A stretch of 64,000 nt of DNA from Glycocaulis abyssi (GCF_041429775.1 NZ_CP163421.1:2257001-2321000); one strand, 5' to 3'; counted from the stretch's first letter, positions 1 to 8,207 are shown. The notes: generated by a model from the letters alone, not told the origin. Numbers and translations are program-made.

Positions 1-27
1 TGACCTTCAGCAAGGGAATTGCCCGCA

Positions 28-396
28 ATGAGCTTACTTGTCGCCCTCCTGCTTGCCGCGCAGACGCCGCAAGGCTCCGCCATCGCCGGAAACTACACAG
101 CCACGGCGGAGGATGGCACGCAGTGCGCACTGGTGCTGATGCCGCCTGCCCGCCGCCCGCAAGGCGCGATGGCCCTGATGGCGGGCGCGGCGGGCCTTGC
201 TGCCGTCTCGCCCGAGTGCGAGCTGGAAATCGCCGAAACCATGTTCTGGCAGTTCGAGGAGGACGAGGGCGGACATCTCATCTTTGTGGACGCGGCCGGC
301 GACACGCTTTTCGCCGGCGAGCGGGCGAACGCGAACAGCCCCTGGCAGGGCGCCATGAGCGATGGCGCGCGCATCCGTCTGGAGCGCAACCGCTAG
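28..396 (+). CDS. Small secreted Inh/AprI-like protein (putative protease inhibitor)
   Basis: The 122-residue product starts with a short hydrophobic stretch (MSLLVALLLAA) that could act as an export signal. It is followed by one compact domain with the layout of the AprI/Inh metalloprotease-inhibitor family: 'IAGNY', a first Cys in 'GTQCALVL', a second Cys in 'SPECELEI', an aromatic 'ETMFWQF' strand, then 'FVDAAGDTLF' and a final 'RIRLER' strand. The ATG at 28 is preferred over the in-frame TTG at 19 because AAGGGAA lies about 9 bases upstream. It converges on the autotransporter protease locus, so an inhibitor or immunity role towards that protease is an inference. The fold call rests on pattern only. 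Confidence 0.6.
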   Translation: MSLLVALLLAAQTPQGSAIAGNYTATAEDGTQCALVLMPPARRPQGAMALMAGAAGLAAVSPECELEIAETMFWQFEEDEGGHLIFVDAAGDTLFAGERANANSPWQGAMSDGARIRLERNR

Positions 397-417
397 AATC
401 TGCGCCCATCGGCAAGA

Positions 418-450
418 AAAAGGCCGCCTCGTTTCACGAGGCGGCCTTTT
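418..450. terminator. Bidirectional intrinsic terminator
   Basis: A perfect 15-bp stem (418-432 with 436-450) closes a 3-base loop and has A and T runs at its two ends. It lies between two convergent genes ending at 396 and 471 and can serve both. Confidence 0.9.
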
Positions 451-470
451 CAGTTCACGGGTGTTCTGCC

Positions 471-2612
471 CTAGAACCGGGTGCGCAGACCAAAGATGAG
501 TGCGTCCACGTCACGGATCCGGTTGCTACCTGCACGGGTCTCATAGGCCAGTGACAGATCGATCCCGTTGTTCAGACGCGCAATTGCGCCGACCGAGATT
601 TCAAACCAGTCGCTTTCGGCATCCACACCGGTACCCAGGATAAGGCCCTGCGTGCCGGGCGTTCCGGCAAAATCACCCGCAATGGTTTCGCTCTCATCGC
701 TGAGCCGGTTGGCGTAGCCAATATAGGCACGCGGTTCGAGCGTGAAACGGGCATTGTTCACGATAAGCCCGGCATCCAGCCCTACGCGAGCCGTTGTGAA
801 GCTGTCCGAATAGCTCGACAGATCAAAAGCGGCAGGCGAACCGGTCACGCTGCCCGAATCAACCTCGACACGGTGCCAGGTAATGCTCGCCATCGGCGTC
901 GCACGCAGAGCGCCATTGGTCACGGTGTAGCCAATCTGACCCGTCAGGTCATAGCTGTTGGCGCTCAGAGTGCCGGTAACCGGCAAAACGAGTCCGCCAA
1001 TGGCCACATCACGCCGGGCACGCGAGCTATGATCGCCATAGCTTGCCGCGAGCAGACCTTGCAGTCTTTCACCCCGATAGGCGGCGTAGCCGGTGAGCTG
1101 GACACTCTCCACCCGGCTATTGGCGGCACCGCCGCCGGCCAGGACCTGATCGCTTTCCGAAGTGGCAAAACCGATCGCAGCTCCGAAGCGCCAGCCATAG
1201 CGCCGGCCATAATCGATACCGGCCATTGCGAACCCGCCTTCGATATCGGCATTGGCCGAGCTGGCTGTGGTGGGAGCGGAGGCATCAACAAGGCCGGCTG
1301 TGAAGAACACCTCAAACCCGTTGCCGAGATCATGCACATCGGGCTGGCCGCCAGCATCGGCAGCGCGGGCAGCTTCGGCCAGCGACATGCCGCCCATGCC
1401 TGCGCCCGCCTCAGACCCCATCAGGCTGAACATGGCCTGGTTGCCGCCCGGCGTGCCACCGCCCGCTCCCGGGCCCTTAAGCATCCGGCCGCGCAGCGCA
1501 CCGGCCAGCAGATCGCCATGGCTTGTCAGCGTCCGGCGCAGCTGGAAGCCCTCATGTGGCACCAGATTCTCGAACGCATCCTCCAGCGGACCGTTCGGCA
1601 AGAGGTCCATCACCTGGAAGAGGGACGCCACCGGACCAGCCTGCGGATTGTCGCGCAGCTGGTCGAAGCGCGCACCGAGGGTTGCCTGGGACGGATTGGT
1701 GAAGTTGGCGAAATCGCTGAAATCTTCAGCCAGAATCTGCAACTCGACCATGCCGTCCGAATAGACAGGTGACAGGAACAGCACGCCTGGCAGATCAATT
1801 GTGCCATCGAACTCACCAGCGCGATCACCCGAATATTCCAGCACAGCGCGCCGGTCACCGCGGGTCGGAATGTAGCCGCCCACAGGATTGATGCCGGCAA
1901 CACCGCCAAGTGCGACACTGCCATCAACCAGCAGCATATCGCTGCCCTCTGCCGACCAGTCGAAAATCAGTGCGCCGGCGGCTGTCTGCACATAGTCGCC
2001 CAGAATGAGTAGCTCGCCGACCTCGCCCAGCGCGCCCGGGCTGACCATGCCGGCCACGTTCCAGAAGGTGAGCGTGCTGATAATGCCATCGCCGTGCAGC
2101 AGGCCGCCGGTCATCATGACCTCACGGGCAAGCAGAAGACCATCGATCCGGGACTGCCCGGCGCTCTGGTCGAAAGCGATGAGGGTGGAGAAGATATGCT
2201 CTTCGGGCAGAACGAAGCCTGCATTGGCGCCGGTGAGGCGGAGCCGGTCGATCTCGACATTCATATCAACCGTCGTCGTGCCGCTGGCGCTCAGCGTCAC
2301 ATCGTAGAAGCGTGCAACATCACCGGTGATCGCCCCGGCAAACGTACCGAAAAGACCATAGGAATTGTTCGGAACGAAATCGGAGCTGCCAATGGCAAAG
2401 CCGGAGACGGGCGGGTCGGTTTCCGCCGCCTGAGCCTGCCCGTCTGATTCAGCAACGCTGATTACCGTCGATGGCGTCTGGCTGCCGTGAAGCTCTTCGT
2501 CGTCAATCCGGCCAATATTGTCAGCCGGGAGGAAGCCGCCCACGCGCGGCTCCTGGGCGCTGCTATCAATGACTTGCACGCCGGCGGTCATTTGCGCCGG
2601 ACCGTAGCTCAT
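471..2612 (-). CDS. Autotransporter C-terminal fragment (passenger remnant and beta-barrel)
   Basis: This 713-residue ORF has no signal peptide and begins with an internal Met of the interrupted gene. Residues from about 90 to 300 look like a passenger beta-helix rich in Gly, Asp and small residues ('LLHGDGIISTLTFWNVAGMVSPGA' region). The last 280 or so residues are an autotransporter barrel with alternating amphipathic strands ('GWRFGAAIGFA', 'YDLTGQIGYTV', 'DLSLAYETRAG') ending in the Phe-terminated 'FGLRTRF' typical of outer-membrane barrels. Without its own export signal the fragment cannot reach the periplasm, so it is best read as the 3' half of the broken gene. Confidence 0.85.
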   Translation of the reverse strand: MSYGPAQMTAGVQVIDSSAQEPRVGGFLPADNIGRIDDEELHGSQTPSTVISVAESDGQAQAAETDPPVSGFAIGSSDFVPNNSYGLFGTFAGAITGDVARFYDVTLSASGTTTVDMNVEIDRLRLTGANAGFVLPEEHIFSTLIAFDQSAGQSRIDGLLLAREVMMTGGLLHGDGIISTLTFWNVAGMVSPGALGEVGELLILGDYVQTAAGALIFDWSAEGSDMLLVDGSVALGGVAGINPVGGYIPTRGDRRAVLEYSGDRAGEFDGTIDLPGVLFLSPVYSDGMVELQILAEDFSDFANFTNPSQATLGARFDQLRDNPQAGPVASLFQVMDLLPNGPLEDAFENLVPHEGFQLRRTLTSHGDLLAGALRGRMLKGPGAGGGTPGGNQAMFSLMGSEAGAGMGGMSLAEAARAADAGGQPDVHDLGNGFEVFFTAGLVDASAPTTASSANADIEGGFAMAGIDYGRRYGWRFGAAIGFATSESDQVLAGGGAANSRVESVQLTGYAAYRGERLQGLLAASYGDHSSRARRDVAIGGLVLPVTGTLSANSYDLTGQIGYTVTNGALRATPMASITWHRVEVDSGSVTGSPAAFDLSSYSDSFTTARVGLDAGLIVNNARFTLEPRAYIGYANRLSDESETIAGDFAGTPGTQGLILGTGVDAESDWFEISVGAIARLNNGIDLSLAYETRAGSNRIRDVDALIFGLRTRF

Positions 2613-2623
2613 CCCGCCAGCAC

Positions 2624-3423
2624 CTAGGACACAGACTCATAATTTCTGAGCCATATCTGGATAGCGGCGAGTTTGACGAGGGCAAGGTAGTTATCGGCGT
2701 GTTTTTCGTAGCGCGTTGCGATGGCCCGGAAGTGTTTGATCTTGCTGAAGAAGCGTTCGACGAGATTGCGGTAGCGATAGAGGAAGGGGCTGAAGCTGGG
2801 CGGGTTCTTGCGACGTGAGACCGGTTTGATGCAACCCCATGCACCACGCGATTTTAGGCTGTCGCGCAGGGCGTCGCTGTCATAGGCCCGGTCGGCCAGC
2901 AGGATCTGGCCTTCGCCGATCCCGCCGAGCATATCGGTGGCGCTGCGTCCGTCATGGGCCTGGCCGGGCGTGAGCTTGAGTGCGACGGGCAGGCCGTTGG
3001 CGTCCACGAGGGCATGGATTTTCGTCGTCAGCCCGCCCCGCGAGCGCCCCATGCATCGGGGGTCAGGAGTGTCTCCGGCGGCGGCGTCCGCGCCCCCTTT
3101 TTTGCGTTCGCCCCGTGCTGGTGAACGCGGATCGACGAGCTGTCGATCATCTGGATGTCGCCGTCGTAAGCCGCTGTGATCGCGTCGAATATCCGATCCC
3201 AGACGCCCAGCTTGCGCCACCGGACGAAGCGGTTGTAGCAGGTCGTCGCCGGACCGTAGCGCTCCGGGATTTCCGCCCAGGGCGACCCGGTGCGCAAGCG
3301 CCAGTAAATCCCGTTGAGCACCTTGCGATCGTCCACACGCGGCACACCGCGCGGCTTGTTCGGCAGCAAGGGTTCGATGATCCACCACTCGAAATCGGTC
3401 AACTCGTAGCGGCGACGGCCCAT
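2624..3423 (-). CDS. IS5-family transposase made by -1 frameshifting (OrfA-OrfB)
   Basis: OrfA (3423-3028, 131 residues) begins 'MGRRRYELTDFEWWIIEPLL' and holds the helix-turn-helix-like start of the family and the first catalytic Asp in 'MIDSSSIRVHQ'. OrfB, one base back, continues with 'GLTTKIHALVD', the second Asp in 'LLADRAYDSD' and the Glu of the YREK signature in 'YRNLVERFFSKIKHFR'. The frames meet at the slippery heptamer A_AAA_AAG (3103-3097). OrfB has no start codon of its own before the overlap, so the active protein should be a roughly 265-residue fusion. Its stop codon TAG is supplied by the CTAG target copy just outside the element. Confidence 0.92.
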
Positions 3424-3495
3424 GATCCATATCCTCCTCGCGAAGGTTGAATCAGGCTTCGGCCAAAAACGGAATCCCGTTTATGAGTTTATGAC
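2628..3495 (-). mobile_element. IS5-family (IS427-type) insertion sequence, 868 bp
   Basis: The element ends in imperfect inverted repeats: GACACAGACTCATAA at 2628-2642, and the reverse complement of 3481-3495, which reads GTCATAAACTCATAA. CTAG lies immediately outside both ends (2624-2627 and 3496-3499), matching the CTAG-type target preference of IS5-family elements. It carries one transposase split over two frames. It sits inside the autotransporter gene in the same orientation, and both ends are intact, so it may still be mobile. Confidence 0.93.
3097..3103 (-). other. Programmed -1 frameshift site A_AAA_AAG in the transposase
   Basis: On the minus strand six A residues followed by G sit in frame A_AAA_AAG relative to OrfA, directly before the end of useful OrfA sequence ('NAKKGAR'). 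A -1 slip gives 'RKKGGAD' in OrfB. This is the standard heptamer used by frameshifting IS elements. Confidence 0.85.
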
Positions 3496-4954
3496 CTAGT
3501 TCGACGACACTGTCTACACTGCGCGTGCTGCTGTCCGAAGACGCGGCACTGGATGCGGCGCTTTCAGCCGCGCTTGACGCGCCATAGTCCGGCGAATTGT
3601 CGAACAGGTCCCCATCGCGGTACCCCTCGGCCGTGGTATCGAAGATGGTCCCGAATAGCGGGCCTTCCAGGGCCAGCCCGTCTTCCGGTGTCTCCGGGGC
3701 ATCAGCCCACATCCCGTTGACGAGATTGCCTTGCGCATCGACGACGAAATAGGACGGGTCCATCGCCCGCGTCCAGCGGCTGGCATCCGACCAGTCACCG
3801 TCTCCGGCTGCCGCGGTCGCGTAGACATACGGGTTCTGCTCGGCAATCCAGTTCTGATAGAGGAAGAGCGGATTGTAGTAAGACACGTCGGCGTAAAGGG
3901 TGTTGGCAGGCGAAAACAGGCCCGCAACCCAGCCGCCCGACAGAACGCTGGTGACAAGCTGCTGGCCGTCCATTTCGACGAAAAGCCCGCTTCCCGAATC
4001 CCCGCCCAGCGTACCGGCTTCCTGCTCGGTCGCATCGCCCGGGAACCAGTCGATCTGATTATTCACCGAGATCAGCTGATTGAAGTCCCAGGTCAGACCG
4101 TCCGACCAGGGCGGCGTATCGCAGAGAAGATCGTCCGGTCCGAAAATGCCCGGATTGCCTGACGGACCGGCGCGGTAGCAGTCACTTGCATCACGATCGG
4201 GCCTGTCAAAATCGATATGGTAGAGCAGCTGGTCGCCGGACGGGCCAAAAAAGCCCGCCAATCCCGGTACAGCCAATGACGCGCCGATGAAGTCCATCTG
4301 GCTGAACAGGCCGTTGAGCATGTTCGTGCCGGCGCGGCGCTTGCCGTCAATACCCACATTGACGCCCGAACCTATACCCGTGCCGCCATAACCGACCATG
4401 GAGACGGGCATGTCCTCGGTGATCGGTGAGAACAGCATGCCGTAGGTGGGCAGCCCGATCGCCGGCGTGTCCAGCGTGGCCAGCGCCACGTCCCCGCCCG
4501 GAAAATCGAACTCGCCGTCCAGGCCGAAGGGCGCCTGGACCTGAAGCACGTTGTAGAAGGCCAGATCTGGATTGGACAACCAGTCGCCGGTCGCCAGACC
4601 GCGATCAGTCCAGTCAAGATAGCCGGGGATTGAATCAACCTGAAAGCCGAAACCGATGGGGATGCCGCCCTGCTCCCCGCCATACAGCATCTCATTGTAT
4701 CCATCGACGCAGTGCGCAGCCCAGACAACCGTCCGCGGATTGATGAGCTGACCGGTGCACACGAAGGTGCCGCCGGGCGTACGGTTCCACATCATGCCGA
4801 CGCCGGCCCACACATTGTCTGTATCGACCGCCCCATCGACGCCGATATCATCGCGGATGGGCAGGGCGTTGGCCGTACTGCCAATCGCCACCGCGAGCAC
4901 GAGGGCGGAGGCCGCCGTTCCGAGTGATGCCTTCAGATTCATCTTCCGGTGCAT
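3452..4954 (-). CDS. Trypsin-like (S1) protease domain, N-terminal fragment of the autotransporter
   Basis: The ORF is 500 residues, of which the last 15 come from the IS. A signal peptide covers about residues 1-30 (Lys/Arg start, 'ALVLAVAIGSTANA'). The S1 triad is visible: His81 in 'VVWAAHC', Asp155 in 'GGDVALATLD', Ser320 in 'GGDSGSGLF'. Cys pairs at 66/82 fit the usual His-loop disulfide. A Ser/Ala-rich linker follows around residue 460. The ATG at 4954 has AAGGGGA about 6 bases upstream. The peptidase domain looks complete and could be made as a secreted soluble enzyme with the short IS-encoded tail, but it has lost the barrel that would carry it to the surface. Confidence 0.88.
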   Translation of the reverse strand: MHRKMNLKASLGTAASALVLAVAIGSTANALPIRDDIGVDGAVDTDNVWAGVGMMWNRTPGGTFVCTGQLINPRTVVWAAHCVDGYNEMLYGGEQGGIPIGFGFQVDSIPGYLDWTDRGLATGDWLSNPDLAFYNVLQVQAPFGLDGEFDFPGGDVALATLDTPAIGLPTYGMLFSPITEDMPVSMVGYGGTGIGSGVNVGIDGKRRAGTNMLNGLFSQMDFIGASLAVPGLAGFFGPSGDQLLYHIDFDRPDRDASDCYRAGPSGNPGIFGPDDLLCDTPPWSDGLTWDFNQLISVNNQIDWFPGDATEQEAGTLGGDSGSGLFVEMDGQQLVTSVLSGGWVAGLFSPANTLYADVSYYNPLFLYQNWIAEQNPYVYATAAAGDGDWSDASRWTRAMDPSYFVVDAQGNLVNGMWADAPETPEDGLALEGPLFGTIFDTTAEGYRDGDLFDNSPDYGASSAAESAASSAASSDSSTRSVDSVVELGHKLINGIPFLAEA

Positions 4955-5080
4955 GATGTTTCCCCTTCAAACCGTTATAATCTTCGGGACGGTAATTCGT
5001 CTGCCGTCCGCACGAGACTTCAATTTTTCGGTGACGAAGCTTAGACTGCTAACGAAAAGTTAATCAATTATCGCAGGACC

Positions 5081-5572
5081 ATGATGCGAACGAAGCGATC
5101 ATTTTGGCAGAAATGCGACAAATTTGCCGCACTCGCTCTAATTGCGCTTGCTGCGTGCGAGAGCCGTTCAGATGAGGGCGATGGGCGTGATTTTGGCCCG
5201 TCCCGGCTGCTGGAAGAGGATATTCGCACGCCGGACAACCGGGCCGGAGCAGAACTGGCAACGCTCACAGGCCGGCCCCTGAGCCCGACCCAGGGGCGCC
5301 TGGCCGGTGGATGGCAGCTTCAGGGGAGCGATATCTGCTCCGTCGAGTTTCATTCCGGCGGCGGCGTGACTGTCGCGGATGACTGCCCGGCCACCCTGAG
5401 CAGAGCGGTGTTGTGGGCAGTTCACGAGGACAGGCCATACCAGATCCAGCTCCTCGACCAGCAGCGGGCAGCGGTCTGGCGCGGGGGACTGATGGCTGAG
5501 GATGAACTTTCCGGCCGTCTTGCTGTTGGCACGCGCATTGACTTTGTCAGGGCAAGGCCCGCAGAGCACTAG
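5081..5572 (+). CDS. Inh/AprI-like lipoprotein (putative protease inhibitor)
   Basis: The 163-residue product has a lipoprotein signal ('LALIALAAC', with Cys at about residue 26) and a loose linker to about residue 70. It then has an Inh-like barrel domain: 'RLAGGWQLQG', Cys in 'DICSVEF', Cys in 'ADDCPATL', 'AVLWAVHEDRPYQIQLLD' and a closing 'RIDFVRA' strand. This matches the order of strands and the two-Cys disulfide of the AprI/Inh family. It is divergent from the autotransporter protease, with 126 bases between starts, so a shared regulatory region is likely. A periplasmic membrane-anchored inhibitor protecting the cell during protease export is a reasonable inference. The family call is by pattern. 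Confidence 0.6.
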   Translation: MMRTKRSFWQKCDKFAALALIALAACESRSDEGDGRDFGPSRLLEEDIRTPDNRAGAELATLTGRPLSPTQGRLAGGWQLQGSDICSVEFHSGGGVTVADDCPATLSRAVLWAVHEDRPYQIQLLDQQRAAVWRGGLMAEDELSGRLAVGTRIDFVRARPAEH

Positions 5573-5671
5573 AGCAGCCCTGTCTCGACATGTCCTGGGG
5601 ACGGCGTTATGCCTCGGCCGGAATTGCGTCAGCACTCGGCGCACTCCGCTCGAATCCCTGGGAGACCCTCT

Positions 5672-7171
5672 ATGACGCGCGAAATTCCCCATTTCATCAA
5701 AGGCCGGCACGAAGCTGGCACCTCTGAGCGCTTCGGCGATGTGTTCGATCCGAGCGCTGGCGAGGTGCAGGCGCGTGTGCGGCTGGCGACAAAGGCCGAG
5801 CTCGCGCACGCAGTGGAGATCGCCAGGGAAGCGCAGCTCTCCTGGGCGGCGACCAATCCGCAGCGCCGCGCCCGCGTCATGTTCCGCTTCAAGGCGCTCG
5901 TTGAAGAGAATATGGAAGATCTCGCCCGCCTGTTGGCGTCCGAGCACGGCAAGGTGGTCGCGGACGCCAAGGGCGACATCCAGCGCGGGCTGGAAGTGAT
6001 CGAGTTTGCCTGCGGCGTGCCCCACCTGCTCAAAGGCGAGTACACTGAAGGCGCTGGCCCCGGCATTGATGTCTACTCCATGCGCCAGCCTCTGGGCGTG
6101 GTGGCGGGCATCACCCCGTTCAACTTCCCGGCCATGATCCCGATGTGGATGTTTGGCGTCGCCATCGCGTGCGGAAATGCCTTTATTCTGAAGCCCTCAG
6201 AGCGCGATCCGTCCGTGCCGCTGCGCCTGGCCGAGCTGATGCAAGAAGCCGGTCTGCCCGACGGCGTGCTGAACGTCGTCCACGGCGACAAGGAGGTCGT
6301 CGATGCGCTTCTGGAGCACCCGGATGTGAAAGCCATCAGCTTTGTCGGCTCATCTGACATCGCCCAGTACGTCTATGTGAAGGGCGCGGAGAACGGCAAG
6401 CGCGTGCAGGCCATGGGCGGGGCAAAGAACCACGGCATCGTCATGCCCGACGCCGACATGGATCAGGTCGTGAAAGACCTCGTGGGTTCCGCCTTCGGGT
6501 CGGCTGGTGAGCGCTGCATGGCATTGCCCGTGGCCGTTCCCGTTGGCGAGGACACCGCCAACCGCCTGATCGAGGCGCTGATCCCCGAGATCGAGACGCT
6601 TAAACCCGGCCATTCGCTGGACCCGGATGCGATTTACGGCCCCGTAGTGACCGCCGCCCACAAGGCCCGCATCGAGAGCTATATCGAGATGGGCGTGAAA
6701 GAGGGCGCCGAACTCCTCATCGATGGGCGCGGCTTCGAGCTGCAGGGCCATGAGAAGGGCTTCTTCGTCGGCCCGTCACTCTTTGACCGCGTGCGCCCGG
6801 ACATGCGCTCCTACCAGGAAGAAATCTTTGGTCCGGTCCTGCAGATCGTGCGCGCCAAGGACCTGGAAGAAGCCGCGCGCCTGCCCAGCGAACACCAGTA
6901 CGGCAATGGCGTTGCCATCTTCACCCGCAATGGCCTGGCGGCACGCGAGTTTGCCGCCAAGGTGAATGTCGGCATGGTCGGCATCAATGTGCCGATCCCG
7001 GTGCCGGTCGCCTACCACACCTTTGGTGGCTGGAAACGCTCTGCCTTTGGCGATTCCAACCAGCACGGCATGGAAGGGGTGCGCTTCTTCACCAAGATCA
7101 AGACCGTCACCCAGCGCTGGCCCACCGGTGAGGTCACTGACCAGTCCTTCATCATCCCGACCATGGGGTAG
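5672..7171 (+). CDS. mmsA: Methylmalonate-semialdehyde dehydrogenase (CoA-acylating)
   Basis: MmsA oxidises methylmalonate semialdehyde (and malonate semialdehyde) with NAD and CoA to propionyl-CoA or acetyl-CoA in valine and thymine/inositol breakdown. The 499-residue protein has the aldehyde-dehydrogenase pattern: 'GITPFNFPAMIPMWM' at the cofactor site, 'FVGSSDIAQYVY', the catalytic Cys in 'GSAGERCMALPVAV' and 'QEEIFGPVLQIVRA'. 'FNFPAMIP' and 'GERCMAL' separate MmsA from other ALDH families. The ATG at 5672 is chosen because GGGAG lies just upstream and family members begin with this short lead-in; a frame open from 5609 adds nothing conserved. Confidence 0.95.
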   Translation: MTREIPHFIKGRHEAGTSERFGDVFDPSAGEVQARVRLATKAELAHAVEIAREAQLSWAATNPQRRARVMFRFKALVEENMEDLARLLASEHGKVVADAKGDIQRGLEVIEFACGVPHLLKGEYTEGAGPGIDVYSMRQPLGVVAGITPFNFPAMIPMWMFGVAIACGNAFILKPSERDPSVPLRLAELMQEAGLPDGVLNVVHGDKEVVDALLEHPDVKAISFVGSSDIAQYVYVKGAENGKRVQAMGGAKNHGIVMPDADMDQVVKDLVGSAFGSAGERCMALPVAVPVGEDTANRLIEALIPEIETLKPGHSLDPDAIYGPVVTAAHKARIESYIEMGVKEGAELLIDGRGFELQGHEKGFFVGPSLFDRVRPDMRSYQEEIFGPVLQIVRAKDLEEAARLPSEHQYGNGVAIFTRNGLAAREFAAKVNVGMVGINVPIPVPVAYHTFGGWKRSAFGDSNQHGMEGVRFFTKIKTVTQRWPTGEVTDQSFIIPTMG

Positions 7172-7206
7172 GGTGACCGCGTCAAATCCGTGCTATCACT
7201 GCGCGC

Positions 7207-7524
7207 ATGGACACAGCGCTCGCGATACCCACGCTGGACGATGCCCGCGCCCGCCTGATGGCGGAGCGGGACAGCTTGCGTGCACTTGGCGTTACCGCGA
7301 TTACCCTCTTCGGCTCGATAGCTAGCGGCAAGGCCCACGCCGCCAGCGATGTGGATGTCGTCATCGAGACGGCGGACGAGAGCTTTGGCTATGACGCGCT
7401 CATTGCGGTGGCCGAGCGTCTGGAAGACATCTTCCTGCGCGAAGTGGACGTGATCCACGCTCGTTCCCTCTCGCCGGAACTCAAGCGGGAAGTGGCGATG
7501 ACAGGTGTGAGGGTGGCGCTGTGA
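7207..7524 (+). CDS. mntA: MNT-family nucleotidyltransferase antitoxin
   Basis: The 105-residue protein is a minimal nucleotidyltransferase with the signature GSx10DxD seen as 'FGSIASGKAHAASDVDVVIE' near residues 38-58 and a third acidic residue in 'REVDVIHA'. MntA-type antitoxins inactivate their HEPN partner by adding AMP to a tyrosine of the toxin. The gene overlaps the following HEPN gene by 4 bases (GTGA), so the two are translationally coupled, as in most MNT-HEPN pairs. It starts 35 bases after mmsA, so some read-through is possible. Confidence 0.9.
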   Translation: MDTALAIPTLDDARARLMAERDSLRALGVTAITLFGSIASGKAHAASDVDVVIETADESFGYDALIAVAERLEDIFLREVDVIHARSLSPELKREVAMTGVRVAL

Positions 7525-7862
7525 GGGCCCAGATACGCAAACGCCTGTCAGACGCGCTCACCGAAGCGCGCTTTGCGCATGAGCTTGTCGCTGAACGAGA
7601 CAATAACGCGATTGCGAACGACCCTGTCGCCCGGCGAGCCCTTGAACGCGCCTGTGAGATTGTCGGTGAAGCCCTTCGCGCAGCCATTGAAAGCGAGCCC
7701 GGCATAGTGGCCGATTACCCGGACATCCCGTGGAAGAAGGCCATCGGGCTACGCACCCGTCTCGCCCATGCCTATGACAGGGTCGATATCGCTTTCCTCA
7801 CCGATGCCGCCAGAAACGCATTCCCGGACCTGATCGCGAAGCTGGAAAAGACGCTCAGCTAA
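7521..7862 (+). CDS. hepT: HEPN-domain toxin (HepT-like)
   Basis: This 113-residue all-helical protein begins at GTG and carries the HEPN RNase motif RX4HXY as 'RTRLAHAY' near residue 85, preceded by 'IPWKKAIGLR'. Members cut RNA (tRNA 3' ends in studied cases) unless modified by the MntA partner encoded just upstream. All three motif residues are present, so the toxin looks active. Its 3' end overlaps that of the convergent CopG-type antitoxin gene. Confidence 0.9.
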   Translation: MRAQIRKRLSDALTEARFAHELVAERDNNAIANDPVARRALERACEIVGEALRAAIESEPGIVADYPDIPWKKAIGLRTRLAHAYDRVDIAFLTDAARNAFPDLIAKLEKTLS

Positions 7863-8146
7863 CCCTGCTCCGCTTTCTCCGGCGCAGTATCGGCCTTTTC
7901 CGCGAGCCATGCCTTGATCAGGGACTGGTAGGGCATGTCGCGCTTGTTGGCGGCAATCTTGATGCGCTCAAGAAGCGCGACCGGCAGCCGCAGCGAAATG
8001 GAGGCCGAGCTTGGCTTGAGCGCGGGCATACGCACGCGTTCGGCCTTGCTCCAGTCCACATGGTCAGCGGAATCGTGGACCTCCCACCATGCGCGTTCTT
8101 CGGCTTCGCTGGCAAAGACCGGCGGCTTCTTATCCTGCGCGCTCAT
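7859..8146 (-). CDS. CopG/BrnA-type ribbon-helix-helix antitoxin without an adjacent toxin
   Basis: The 95-residue product has an N-terminal 'ASEAEERAWWEVHDSADHVDWSKAERV' region of the CopG-antitoxin family (COG5304 type) and a C-terminal ribbon-helix-helix, 'SISLRLPVALLERIKIAANKRDMPYQSLIKAWL', which binds DNA as a dimer. The ATG at 8146 has GGAAAGG about 8 bases upstream; an ATG two codons earlier is less well placed. Family members usually follow a BrnT-like toxin gene, but nothing of that kind lies upstream (8147-8268), so it is an orphan. It converges on the HEPN gene. Confidence 0.82.
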   Translation of the reverse strand: MSAQDKKPPVFASEAEERAWWEVHDSADHVDWSKAERVRMPALKPSSASISLRLPVALLERIKIAANKRDMPYQSLIKAWLAEKADTAPEKAEQG

Positions 8147-8207
8147 ACACATCCCTTTCCTTGCGGCTCATGTCTCTTGCCGACAGTAGATTACTCCACA
8201 ATCGCAC

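Larger units (their letters stand above)
471..4954 (-). pseudogene. Autotransporter serine protease gene interrupted by an IS5-family element
   Basis: Two minus-strand ORFs, an N-terminal trypsin-like part (4954-3500) and a C-terminal passenger plus beta-barrel part (2623-471), are separated by the IS at 2628-3495. Deleting the IS and one CTAG copy joins 'VDSVVEL' to 'GAGGMSYGP' without changing frame, giving 3612 bases or 1203 residues plus stop. The restored order is signal peptide, S1 protease domain, Ser/Ala-rich linker, passenger, autotransporter barrel ending in Phe, which is the normal plan of a type Va secreted protease. As it stands the protease half would be released into the periplasm without a barrel, so surface function is presumably lost. 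Confidence 0.9.

Noticed and set aside
2937-3450. Plus-strand ORFs across the IS
   Set aside because: They are antisense shadows of the transposase with no family motifs.
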